A stretch of 64,000 nt of DNA, taken from contig NZ_JAMSHO010000001.1 of assembly GCF_040147005.1 (NCBI RefSeq), forward strand, positions 496,001 to 560,000, read 5' to 3'. Every line of letters starts with the position of its first letter. Position 1 is the first letter of the stretch. Below the pieces are notes generated by a model. The model was not told the DNA's origin. It ran no database searches and saw nothing but the letters and a program-made list of their open reading frames with translations. Origin of the DNA: Halomonas sp. H10-9-1 (GTDB lineage Bacteria; Pseudomonadota; Gammaproteobacteria; Pseudomonadales; Halomonadaceae). Shown in pieces: positions 11,931 to 20,696 of the stretch. A program made the translations under genes and the position numbers.

Positions 11931-12611
11931 ATGGTGACATCCAATCCCTTCTCCGCGATGTTCGGTCGTTCGCCATTCGAGCCGTTGCTGGCCCATATCG
12001 TCAAGACGAGCGAATGCGCCGACCAGCTGCTGCCATTCTTCGAGGCGACCCTCGAGGGTGACTGGGAGTCGGCCGCGGCCCACCGCGAAACGGTGACGCG
12101 CCTCGAGCACGAGGCCGATGAGCTCAAGACCAAGCTGCGCCTCAACCTTCCCAACACCATGTTCCTGCCGGTGTCGCGCTCCGACCTGCTCGACCTGATC
12201 AGTGTCCAGGACAAGATCGCCAACAAGGTTCGCGATATCACCGGCATCATGCTGGGCAGGCGCATGCAGGTGCCCGAGGAACTGGCCCAGCCGATGCGTG
12301 ACTACATGCATACCGCCGTGGCCTGCGTGGCCCAGGCTCGCCACGCACTGGAGGAGCTCAGGGACCTGCTCGACTCCGGTTTCGGTCGCAACGTCAGCGA
12401 CGTGATGCAGAAGCTGATCCGTGAGCTGGACCGCCTGGAGCATCAGGCCGATGCCCAGCAGATCGCCATCCGCCGTCAGCTGTTCGGCCTTGAGGATCGC
12501 TTGCCCCCGGTCGATGTGATGTTCCTCTACACGATCATCGACTGGGTCGGTCAGCTCTCCGACCGCGCCGAGCGTGTGGGCAGTCGCCTGCAGATCATGA
12601 CCGCCAATTGA
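11931..12611 (+). CDS. DUF47 / TIGR00153 family PhoU-like protein, putative phosphate transport regulator
   Basis: A 226-residue all-helical protein of the DUF47 family, distantly similar to PhoU. Members are normally encoded directly before a Pit phosphate permease and are thought to modulate it. The opening MVTSNPFSAMFGRSPFEPL, the helix with HETVTRLEHEADELKTKLRL and the later ELDRLEHQADAQQIAIRRQLF carry the paired E/DxxxD-type metal-binding pattern of PhoU-like bundles. The next gene is pit, 74 bp downstream, which supports the assignment. A good -10 element lies shortly upstream. Confidence 0.88.
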   Translation: MVTSNPFSAMFGRSPFEPLLAHIVKTSECADQLLPFFEATLEGDWESAAAHRETVTRLEHEADELKTKLRLNLPNTMFLPVSRSDLLDLISVQDKIANKVRDITGIMLGRRMQVPEELAQPMRDYMHTAVACVAQARHALEELRDLLDSGFGRNVSDVMQKLIRELDRLEHQADAQQIAIRRQLFGLEDRLPPVDVMFLYTIIDWVGQLSDRAERVGSRLQIMTAN

Positions 12612-12685
12612 GTGCCGCGGCCCCGGCAGTGCCGGGGCCGTTGCGAGCACGCTAACAAACGACCGCAACGAGGGGACGCATCCTC

Positions 12686-13951
12686 ATGTCGATCATTGCG
12701 CAGCATGGCGAGGTCTTCATCATCCTGGCCTGCCTATTCGGCTTCTTCATGGCCTGGGGGGTGGGGGCCAACGACGTCGCCAACGCCATGGGCACCTCGG
12801 TGGGCTCACGCGCCATCACCATCAAGCAGGCGATCATCATCGCCGTGATCTTCGAGTTCCTCGGTGCCTGGCTGGCCGGCGGCGAGGTCACCAACACCAT
12901 TCGCAAGGGGATCATCGACCCCGAGCTGCTCCAGCAGGATCCGCAGTTGCTGGTCTACGGCATGTTGGCGGCGCTGCTGGCGGCCGCCACCTGGCTGCTG
13001 GTCGCCTCCATGAAGGGCTGGCCGGTCTCCACCACCCACTCCATCGTCGGCGCCATCGTCGGCTTCTCGGTGGCGGGCCTCGGCACCGCCGCGGTGGACT
13101 GGGGCGGGGTGGGCAAGATCGCCGCCAGCTGGATCATCTCGCCGGTACTCGCCGGTAGCATCTCCTTCACCCTGTTCAAGTCGGTGCAACACCTGATCTT
13201 CGAGGCCAAGGACCCCTTCGCTGCGGCCAAGCGCTATGTGCCCATGTACGTTTTCCTGGTCGGCTTCGCGGTGACCATGGTGACCCTGACCAAGGGCCTC
13301 AAGCATGTCGGGCTGGACCTCGGCTTCGGCGCCAGCCTGCTGCTCTCGATCCTCGCCGGCCTGCTGGTCGCGGCCCTGGGAGGGCTGATGGAGCGGAGAG
13401 TGCAGGCCAGCAACCGCAAGACCGACCAGTTCGGCTTCAGTGGGGTCGAGCGGGTGTTCGGCGTACTGATGATCTTCACCGCTTGCGCCATGGCCTTCGC
13501 CCACGGCTCCAATGACGTGGCCAACGCCGTGGGCCCGCTGGCGGCGGTGATCAGCGTGGTGAAGAGCGGCGGCGAGATCGAGGCCGCGGCCTTGGTGCCC
13601 TGGTGGGTGCTGGTACTGGGTGGAGGCGGCATCGTCGTCGGCCTGGTCACCTACGGCCGCAAGGTGATCGCGACGGTGGGGACCGGCATTACCGAGCTGA
13701 CGCCCAGCCGTGGCTTCGCCGCCACCCTGGCCGCCGCGGTCACCGTGGTGCTGGCCTCGGGCACGGGCCTGCCGATCTCCACTACCCATACCCTGGTGGG
13801 GGCCGTGCTGGGTGTGGGCCTGGCCCGCGGCATGGCGGCGTTGAACCTGCGCGTGATTGGCACCATCGCCATGTCGTGGCTGATCACCCTGCCCGCCGGT
13901 GCGGGCCTGGCGATCCTGTTTTTCTTCACCTTCAAGGGCATGTTCGGCTGA
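12686..13951 (+). CDS. pit: Low-affinity inorganic phosphate transporter, Pit family
   Basis: A 421-residue inner-membrane permease that carries metal-phosphate with protons. The duplicated family signature is present in both halves: GANDVANAMGTSVGS near residue 30 and GSNDVANAVGPLAA near residue 275. Both copies of the STTHSIVGA/STTHTLVGA motif are visible. About ten hydrophobic segments are evident, with a charged cytoplasmic loop in the middle (about 225-250, KTDQFGF). It follows the DUF47 gene in a two-gene operon. The product lacks the large central loop of some Pit proteins and is a compact form. Confidence 0.93.
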   Translation: MSIIAQHGEVFIILACLFGFFMAWGVGANDVANAMGTSVGSRAITIKQAIIIAVIFEFLGAWLAGGEVTNTIRKGIIDPELLQQDPQLLVYGMLAALLAAATWLLVASMKGWPVSTTHSIVGAIVGFSVAGLGTAAVDWGGVGKIAASWIISPVLAGSISFTLFKSVQHLIFEAKDPFAAAKRYVPMYVFLVGFAVTMVTLTKGLKHVGLDLGFGASLLLSILAGLLVAALGGLMERRVQASNRKTDQFGFSGVERVFGVLMIFTACAMAFAHGSNDVANAVGPLAAVISVVKSGGEIEAAALVPWWVLVLGGGGIVVGLVTYGRKVIATVGTGITELTPSRGFAATLAAAVTVVLASGTGLPISTTHTLVGAVLGVGLARGMAALNLRVIGTIAMSWLITLPAGAGLAILFFFTFKGMFG

Positions 13952-14112
13952 AGGAAAACGATTTACTGCTGCGCTCGACATCCTGGCCGCCGGCGCTGCT
14001 CGCCGTCCTCATGTAGCGGGCTACACTCCGGCGGCTGCGCTGCGGCGGCGGTCAGCCTGACGTCGCTCGCGACGTAAATCGAAATTCCTTCAGTGGGTAT
14101 TTCTTGCCAATC

Positions 14113-14138
14113 GGCGGTACCACGGTGGTGGTGCCGCC
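14113..14138 (+). terminator. Inverted repeat before argA (terminator of pit or operator)
   Basis: An 11-bp inverted repeat (GGCGGTACCAC / GTGGTGCCGCC, one mismatch) with loop GGTG is followed by ATTTTCG, so it may end the DUF47-pit transcript. It also sits where the -35 region for the TATAGT -10 box at 14155-14160 would be, so it might instead be an operator for argA. Confidence 0.45.
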
Positions 14139-14208
14139 ATTTTCGTCGCTCTGCTATAGTCGAGGCTCCCTCGGCTCCTTTCGTTCACCCGCTGCCGGAG
14201 AGCGGCTC

Positions 14209-15522
14209 TTGGATACACGTTTCCCCTTCGTCGACTGGTTTCGCAACACCTCGCCCTACATCAACGCTCACCGGGGGCGAACCTTCGTCATCCTGATCGA
14301 GGGGGAGGCGATGGCGCGCGGTCGCGGCGAGCAGCTGGTACAGGACCTGGCCCTGCTGCATACCCTGGGGGTAAGGTTGGTGGTGGTGTTCGGCATTCGC
14401 CCCCAGGTGCGACAAGCGCTGGATGCCGCGGGGATCACGCCGGGACAGCACCAGGGGCGCTGGGTCGCCGACGGTGCGGTCATGGCCTGCATCGAGCGGG
14501 TTGCCGCCGAGCAGCGGCTGTGGCTGGAGGCGCGCTTCTCGCTGGGACTGCCCAACACGCCCATGCATGGCGTCGAGCTCACCGCGGCCTCCGGCAACCT
14601 GGTGATGGCCAAGCCACTGGGGGTCCGCGAGGGGGTCGATTTCGATCACAGCGGCGAGGTGCGTCGGGTGCGTACCCAGGCCATCGAGGGGCTGCTGGAG
14701 AAGGGGACGCTGGTGGTGCTGCCGCCGCTGGGCTTCTCCAGTACCGGCGAGGTGTTCGACCTCGACGCCTCCGACGTGGCCCAGCATGCCGCCATGGCGC
14801 TGTCGGCCGACAAGCTGATCCTGCTCGGCGAAGCCAGCGGCCTGTTCGACGCCAGCGGCCAGCTGCAGCGCCAGCTGACCCCCGCCGAGGCGGGGCCGCT
14901 GCTGGCCCAGGCGGCCCCCGGCAGCGAGCTGGCGCGCCACCTGGAGGCCGCCTGCCAGGCGGCCCGTCACGGCGTGGCGCGCACCCACCTGCTCTCCTGG
15001 CATGACCATGACGCCCTGCTCGGTGAGCTCTTCACCCGCGACGGGGTCGGCACCATGATCACCCAGCACCGCTACGAGCAGCTGCGCCCGGCGGAGCTGG
15101 CGGATATCGGTGGTCTGCTGGAGCTGCTCGAGCCCCTGGAGCGGCGTGGCATGCTGGTACCACGCTCCTGGGAGCGGCTCGAGCACCAGGTCGAGGACTA
15201 CGTGGTGATCGAGCGTGACGGCATGATTATCGGCTGTGCGGCCCTGCACCGTTTCGACGATGCCGAGATGGGCGAGCTGGCCTGCGTGGCGGTTCACGAC
15301 GACTACCGCGGCGGTGCCCGGGGAGAGCTGCTGCTCGCCGAGCTCGAACGCCGCGCCCGACGCCAGGGACTGACGGCGCTGTTCGCCTTGACCACCCACA
15401 CCACACACTGGTTCTTCGAGCACGGCTTTCGCCTGGCCGACCTCGAGGCGCTGCCGCCGCTGCGCCGGGACACCTACAACCACGCCCGCAAGTCCAAGGT
15501 GCTGGTCAAGCCGCTGGACTGA
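14209..15522 (+). CDS. argA: Amino-acid N-acetyltransferase (N-acetylglutamate synthase)
   Basis: ArgA acetylates glutamate with acetyl-CoA, the first step of arginine synthesis. The 437-residue product has an N-terminal amino-acid-kinase-like domain (about 1-285, with YINAHRGRTFVILIEGEA) and a C-terminal GNAT domain (about 290-437, with LACVAVHDDYRGGARGELLL as the acetyl-CoA loop). I take the TTG at 14209 as the start: it gives MDTRFPFVDWFRNTSPYIN like known ArgA N termini, follows a GGAG Shine-Dalgarno sequence and restores the family length. The ATG at 14104 would add 35 odd residues and overlap the putative promoter. A TATAGT box lies about 50 bp upstream. Feedback inhibition by arginine is typical of the family. 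Confidence 0.9.
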   Translation: MDTRFPFVDWFRNTSPYINAHRGRTFVILIEGEAMARGRGEQLVQDLALLHTLGVRLVVVFGIRPQVRQALDAAGITPGQHQGRWVADGAVMACIERVAAEQRLWLEARFSLGLPNTPMHGVELTAASGNLVMAKPLGVREGVDFDHSGEVRRVRTQAIEGLLEKGTLVVLPPLGFSSTGEVFDLDASDVAQHAAMALSADKLILLGEASGLFDASGQLQRQLTPAEAGPLLAQAAPGSELARHLEAACQAARHGVARTHLLSWHDHDALLGELFTRDGVGTMITQHRYEQLRPAELADIGGLLELLEPLERRGMLVPRSWERLEHQVEDYVVIERDGMIIGCAALHRFDDAEMGELACVAVHDDYRGGARGELLLAELERRARRQGLTALFALTTHTTHWFFEHGFRLADLEALPPLRRDTYNHARKSKVLVKPLD

Positions 15523-15529
15523 GCCGGGG

Positions 15530-15643
15530 TGTCGCCGCATGGCGCCATCAGGGGTTCCGCTGTCTCCATTTGGAGACTCTTCAACTAGCTGAAAATAAAG
15601 GGCTTATATAAAGCTGCTCCCTCGCCGTCGCCACCTGGCGACG
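15530..15643 (+). promoter_or_regulatory. Three GlrR-type dyads (enhancer sites)
   Basis: Three sequences match or nearly match the known GlrR (QseF) box TGTC-N10-GACA: 15530-15547 (TGTC-N10-GCCA), 15561-15578 (TGTC-N10-GACT) and 15626-15643 (CGTC-N10-GACG, a perfect dyad). They lie about 95-210 bp upstream of a sigma-54 promoter, the position expected for enhancer binding by a bacterial enhancer-binding protein. glrR itself lies 3 kb downstream. Confidence 0.65.
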
Positions 15644-15706
15644 GAACCCTCGCCTCGACGCCTTCCGTTACCCACGTCTTGCCATTTTACGAGGCCGAAT
15701 TTTTTG

Positions 15707-15719
15707 CAATTCATTGAAA
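15707..15719. promoter_or_regulatory. IHF-like site
   Basis: CAATTCATTGAAA matches YAANNNNTTGATW with one mismatch and lies in an AT-rich tract between the GlrR-type dyads and the sigma-54 promoter, where DNA bending would help enhancer contact. Confidence 0.45.
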
Positions 15720-15738
15720 TGAAATGGTTTTTAATTTT

Positions 15739-15755
15739 CTGGCACGGCGATCGCA
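15739..15755 (+). promoter_or_regulatory. Predicted sigma-54 promoter
   Basis: CTGGCACG-N4-TCGCA matches the sigma-54 consensus (YTGGCACG-N4-TTGCW) at all but one position and has the required GG-N10-GC spacing (GG 15741-15742, GC 15753-15754). Transcription would start near 15766. No coding region begins close by, so an RNA product or the glrK operon is the likely target. Confidence 0.75.
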
Positions 15756-15765
15756 ATACACTTGG

Positions 15766-16243
15766 TGAGCAACGGGAGCGGTTCATTACGGCTCGAACCG
15801 TTTCGATCGTCCAGGGGGCGGAACCACACTGCCCTGTGCCTCGTCACCTGGCGATCAGCGTTTGCTCCTAGCGATGTGTGACTTAGGTTGCGATGAGACG
15901 GGTACCGACACGCTCAAGGACGCGTACCCTACGGGCAAGGATGCCCTGGCATGGATGCCTCTCCCCCTGGCGGGGGATCGAATCGCGCAGTGGCGCCACG
16001 GCTCGACGCGGTTGACTCGGGCGACACTGCCAGAAACGGAGCAGGACGGTGGGCCGCGCAATGACTCGCCGTCCGCATGAGGAAGGTCAGCCCCTGGTGG
16101 CAGATGGCCGACTCATGGCTTCGAGGGCCCTCCCCGGCCCATTTGGAAGGGTGAACGATGGATGGACCAGGCCGCCAGCGGTGATCCTTTCAGACCCTTC
16201 AGTTCCCTGCGTACTTGGGCCGGCCTTGCCGGCCCTTTTTTTT
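15766..16243 (+). ncRNA. Putative sigma-54-dependent small RNA (GlmY-like position)
   Basis: Between the predicted sigma-54 start site and a strong intrinsic terminator there is about 480 bp with no convincing protein gene. In E. coli the small RNA GlmY lies directly upstream of glrK, is driven by a sigma-54 promoter with three GlrR sites, and controls glmS. The same arrangement is seen here. The predicted 5' end folds into a hairpin (CGGTTC 15779-15784 with GAACCG 15795-15800). Sequence identity to GlmY cannot be claimed by eye, the length is greater than GlmY, and an unseen processing site or an earlier 3' end is possible. Confidence 0.5.
16217..16243 (+). terminator. Strong intrinsic terminator upstream of glrK
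   Basis: A perfect 8-bp GC stem (GGGCCGGC / GCCGGCCC) with a 3-nt loop is followed by eight T residues. It ends a plus-strand transcript that begins upstream and has no recognisable ORF, supporting an RNA gene here. Confidence 0.88.
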
Positions 16244-16307
16244 CGCCGTCCGGGCTCGGGCGAAGGGCACGGCTCCCGAGCAAACTCTGGTATCCTGAAG
16301 GTCCGAC

Positions 16308-17855
16308 ATGATGGCAGCCTCACCCACCGCCCCGCCCCTCGGCCTCCTGCAAAGAACGCTGGACATGACCACTCGAGCCGCCCGTCGCTGGCGCCCCCGT
16401 TCCCTGCTGCAGCTGGTGTTGATCGCCTTCCTGGTGGTGATGCTGCCGCTGGCCGTGCTGATGTTCCAGGCCGCCCAGGCGCTCTCCGAGCTCTCCCGGC
16501 TGGCCGATGTCAGCGCCCGCCAGGCGGTGGAGGAGACCCGCCGTGCCCGGACCCTGGGCGCCCTGGCCTTGGAGATGGAGCGCAGAGCTCGCCAGTATGC
16601 CGTGCTCGAGCAACCGAGCCTGCTGGAGATCTACAGCGAGCGCCTGGCGGAGTATCGCGAGCTGTTGGGGCTGCAGCAGGCTCGGTTGCTCCCCGAGGAC
16701 CCCGACGTGGCGGCACAGGCGCGCCAGCTCGATGCGTTGGCTGCGTTGCCGGGGCTGCCCCTGGAGGCGTTCCGGGAGAGGCTCACCGAGTTTCCCGAGT
16801 TCGCCCGGCGCACCGAGGCGATCCGCCAGGCCACCAATCGGCGCATCGACGCCCGGATCGATTCAATCCGCGGACGCGCCCAGGGCGTCCAGGTCCGGCT
16901 GTGGTGGCAGACCGGTGCGCTGGTCTCCGCCAGTTTGGTGATGATGCTGTTGTTCTCGTGGCTGATAATCCGCCCGGTGCGCCAGCTGGAGCGCCGCATC
17001 CTGCGGATCGGCAGCGGCGCCCGCGATGAGCCGCCGCGCCCGGTGCAGGGGCCGGCGGAGTTGATCAAGCTGGATGAGCGCCTGGACTGGCTCGCCTCGC
17101 GGCTCGCCGAGCTGGAGGCCGAGAAGCAGCAGTTCCTGCGCCACATGTCCCACGAGCTCAAGACCCCGCTGGCCAGCGTGCGTGAAGGCTCGGCGCTGCT
17201 CGCCGACGGGGTGGTCGGCGAGCTGACCCCTCAGCAGCTGGAGATCCTCGAGCTGATCGATGGCAGCGGCCGCGAGCTGCAGCGGCTGATCGAGCAACTG
17301 CTCGACTACAACCTGCTGCAGCAGAGTCGGCGCGTGGAGGTCGAACGGCTCGACGTTGCCACCCTGGTGCGCGAGGTGCTGGCCAAGCACCGCCTGGCGC
17401 TGTCCAACAAGGGGATGCGCGTCGAGTGCTTCGACGGCCCGGTGACGTGGGTGTTGGACCGCACCGCGACCGGCCATATCCTCGACAACCTGGTGTCCAA
17501 CGCCATTGCCTACGGTGCCGATGGTGGTGAGCTGGAGATTCGTGCTCGCCAGCGCCGCGACAGCTTGGAGCTGGAGGTGGCCAACAGCGGTGAGCCCATC
17601 GCCGAGGTCGATCGTCCGCGCCTGTTCGAGGCGTTCTACCAGGGGCGCACCCGACGCAAGGGGCCGCTCAAGGGCTCGGGCATCGGCCTCTCGGTGGCGG
17701 CGGACTGCGCACGCCTCCAGGAGGGAGAGCTGGCGCTGGTGGTGGACCCGCGCCTGGCGGTCTGCTTCCGCCTCACGCTGCCGCAGGCCGCCCTGCCCAG
17801 GGATGACCATAACCGCACGCCTGCCCGGATGGCAGGCCAGGATGCAAGGAGCTGA
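16308..17855 (+). CDS. glrK: Sensor histidine kinase GlrK (QseE)
   Basis: The membrane sensor kinase of the GlrK-GlrR (QseE-QseF) system, which responds to envelope signals and phosphorylates GlrR. The 515-residue product has two membrane helices (about residues 35-57 and 207-228) enclosing a periplasmic helical domain, a HAMP linker, the dimerisation/phosphoacceptor motif HMSHELKTPLASVREG (phospho-His about 282) and an ATPase domain with the N box (NLVSNAIAYG) and G box (GSGIGLSVA). A start at 16365 (MTTRAARRW) would remove 19 weakly conserved residues and is a real alternative. The qseG-like lipoprotein gene follows after 4 bp and glrR after that, the same order as in E. coli. Confidence 0.9.
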   Translation: MMAASPTAPPLGLLQRTLDMTTRAARRWRPRSLLQLVLIAFLVVMLPLAVLMFQAAQALSELSRLADVSARQAVEETRRARTLGALALEMERRARQYAVLEQPSLLEIYSERLAEYRELLGLQQARLLPEDPDVAAQARQLDALAALPGLPLEAFRERLTEFPEFARRTEAIRQATNRRIDARIDSIRGRAQGVQVRLWWQTGALVSASLVMMLLFSWLIIRPVRQLERRILRIGSGARDEPPRPVQGPAELIKLDERLDWLASRLAELEAEKQQFLRHMSHELKTPLASVREGSALLADGVVGELTPQQLEILELIDGSGRELQRLIEQLLDYNLLQQSRRVEVERLDVATLVREVLAKHRLALSNKGMRVECFDGPVTWVLDRTATGHILDNLVSNAIAYGADGGELEIRARQRRDSLELEVANSGEPIAEVDRPRLFEAFYQGRTRRKGPLKGSGIGLSVAADCARLQEGELALVVDPRLAVCFRLTLPQAALPRDDHNRTPARMAGQDARS

Positions 17856-17859
17856 TGCC

Positions 17860-18435
17860 ATGACCCTTCGCCCTCTGCTGGTCGCCATGCTGGCCGTCTG
17901 GCTGGCCGGCTGTGAGCTGCTGCCGGCGGTTCCCTTCGAGCTGCCCTCCGGCCGCACCACCTCCGAAACGGCCGCCGCGGCCAATGGCTGCCGTGCCGAG
18001 CTGCCGAGCTTCGCCGACGATGATTGCCTGCTGCCGGAGTGGGTGGCCTTCGGGCTGGCCTCCCAGCGCGGTGATCGTGCCTGGCGCGAGGCGATGCTCA
18101 CGCGCCTGGAAGGGGCGGCCGCTGAGCGTCGCCTGGCCCGCGCCGTGGCACTCTCCTGGGGCAGCCAGGGCCAGTGGGATCACGCCTCGGAGCTCTACAA
18201 GGCCGACCTCTCGGCCGCGCCGGTGGCTCTGCAGCCGCTGCTGCGCTACTGGCTCAACGAGCTGGAGGGGCGGCGTGCCATGGCCGGACGGCTGAGTGCC
18301 GCCCAGTCGGCCCAGGCCCAGAGCGAGGCCCTCAGCGCCTCGCTGAAGGAGGAGAATGCCGACCTGGAGAAGAAGCTCGAGGCACTGACCGCCATCGAGC
18401 GCAGCATCAACCTGCGACAGCAGACCGAAGAGTGA
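17860..18435 (+). CDS. qseG: QseG-like outer-membrane lipoprotein
   Basis: A 191-residue lipoprotein between glrK and glrR. The N terminus has a signal peptide with lipobox LAGC (Cys about 19). The mature part is mainly helical, with cysteine-containing NGCRAELPSFADDDCLLPEW near the start and a coiled-coil C terminus (SLKEENADLEKKLEALTAIERSI). In E. coli QseG interacts with the QseE sensor and affects its activity. Identification rests on position, lipobox and the helical C terminus more than on strong sequence identity. It starts 4 bp after glrK and ends 13 bp before glrR, so it is in the same operon. The ATG at 17860 has AAGGAG upstream. Confidence 0.78.
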   Translation: MTLRPLLVAMLAVWLAGCELLPAVPFELPSGRTTSETAAAANGCRAELPSFADDDCLLPEWVAFGLASQRGDRAWREAMLTRLEGAAAERRLARAVALSWGSQGQWDHASELYKADLSAAPVALQPLLRYWLNELEGRRAMAGRLSAAQSAQAQSEALSASLKEENADLEKKLEALTAIERSINLRQQTEE

Positions 18436-18448
18436 TGGAGGCCCCGAC

Positions 18449-19864
<1,416 letters not shown>

Positions 19865-19876
19865 GGCACCAACGCA

Positions 19877-19900
19877 AGCCCCCGCCAGGGGGCGGGGGCT
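19877..19900. terminator. Hairpin between convergent glrR and peroxiredoxin genes
   Basis: A perfect 10-bp GC-rich stem (AGCCCCCGCC / GGCGGGGGCT) with a 4-nt loop in the 54-bp gap between convergent genes. No T tract follows on the plus strand, so it may act as a two-way stopper with limited efficiency. Confidence 0.5.
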
Positions 19901-19918
19901 CGGGGTCTGCCAGGTCGC

Positions 19919-20575
19919 TTACTTCTGCGGCAGCTTGGCCCGGCGCAGATAGGGGAAGACGGTCTCGAACTCGCCGAACTTGGCCTTGGCATCCTCATCC
20001 GAGACGCTGGTGGGGATGATCACATCCTGGCCCAGGTTCCAGTCGGCCGGGGTGGCCACGTTCTCGCCGCTGGCGGTCTGCAGGGCGTCCAGGGCACGCA
20101 GAACCTCGGCGAAGTTGCGGCCGACGTTCATCGGGTAGGTCATCGAGAGCTTGAGCTGCTTGTCCGGACCGATGATGAACACCGAGCGTACGGTGGCGCT
20201 GTCCGCCGGGGTGCGGCCGTCCGGGAGATAGGCGTCGGCTGGCAGCATGTCGAACAGCTTGGCGACCTTGAGGTCCTCGTCGGCGATGATCGGGAAGCCG
20301 ACATCGCAGCTGGCGAAGCTGGCAATATCCTTGACCCAGCCCTTGTGCTCCTCGACACCGTCCACCGAAATGCCGATCACCTTGGTGCCACGCTGCTTCC
20401 ACTCCTCGTCGAGCTTGGCCACCGCGCCGAACTCGGTGGTGCACACCGGGGTGAAGTCCTTGGGGTGAGAGAACAGGATCGCCCAGTTGCCGTCGATCCA
20501 GTCGTGGAAGCGGATCGGACCCTGGCTGGTATCGGCCTCGAAGTCCGGAACAACGTCATTGATGCGCAGAGACAT
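19919..20575 (-). CDS. Peroxiredoxin, 1-Cys (Prx6) type
   Basis: A 218-residue thiol peroxidase. The peroxidatic cysteine is Cys45 in the motif HPKDFTPVCTTE. The long C-terminal arm (NVATPADWNLGQDVIIPTSV, then FPYLRR) is typical of the Prx6/1-Cys subfamily, which reduces hydrogen peroxide and alkyl hydroperoxides in the cytoplasm. I place the start at the ATG at 20575 (MSLRINDVVPDFEADTS), because the longer frame (from 20638) has no family-like N terminus. It converges on glrR. A G/C-free run upstream may hold the promoter, but no clear OxyR site was identified by eye. Confidence 0.9.
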   Translation of the reverse strand: MSLRINDVVPDFEADTSQGPIRFHDWIDGNWAILFSHPKDFTPVCTTEFGAVAKLDEEWKQRGTKVIGISVDGVEEHKGWVKDIASFASCDVGFPIIADEDLKVAKLFDMLPADAYLPDGRTPADSATVRSVFIIGPDKQLKLSMTYPMNVGRNFAEVLRALDALQTASGENVATPADWNLGQDVIIPTSVSDEDAKAKFGEFETVFPYLRRAKLPQK

Positions 20576-20696
20576 GGTGGTACTCCCTGTTGCGTGGTGA
20601 TGGGTTCCCGCCGGCGACGGGAACGTGGTGATGAGCATCGACCAAACGGCATCTGGTCGGCCGCGTCAAGACTTCTTGTGACTAAGCTTAAACCTA

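Noticed and set aside
15862..16080. Short ORF (72 codons) between argA and glrK
   Set aside because: No Shine-Dalgarno, no family resemblance and it lies inside the putative RNA gene; small ORFs of this length are frequent by chance here.
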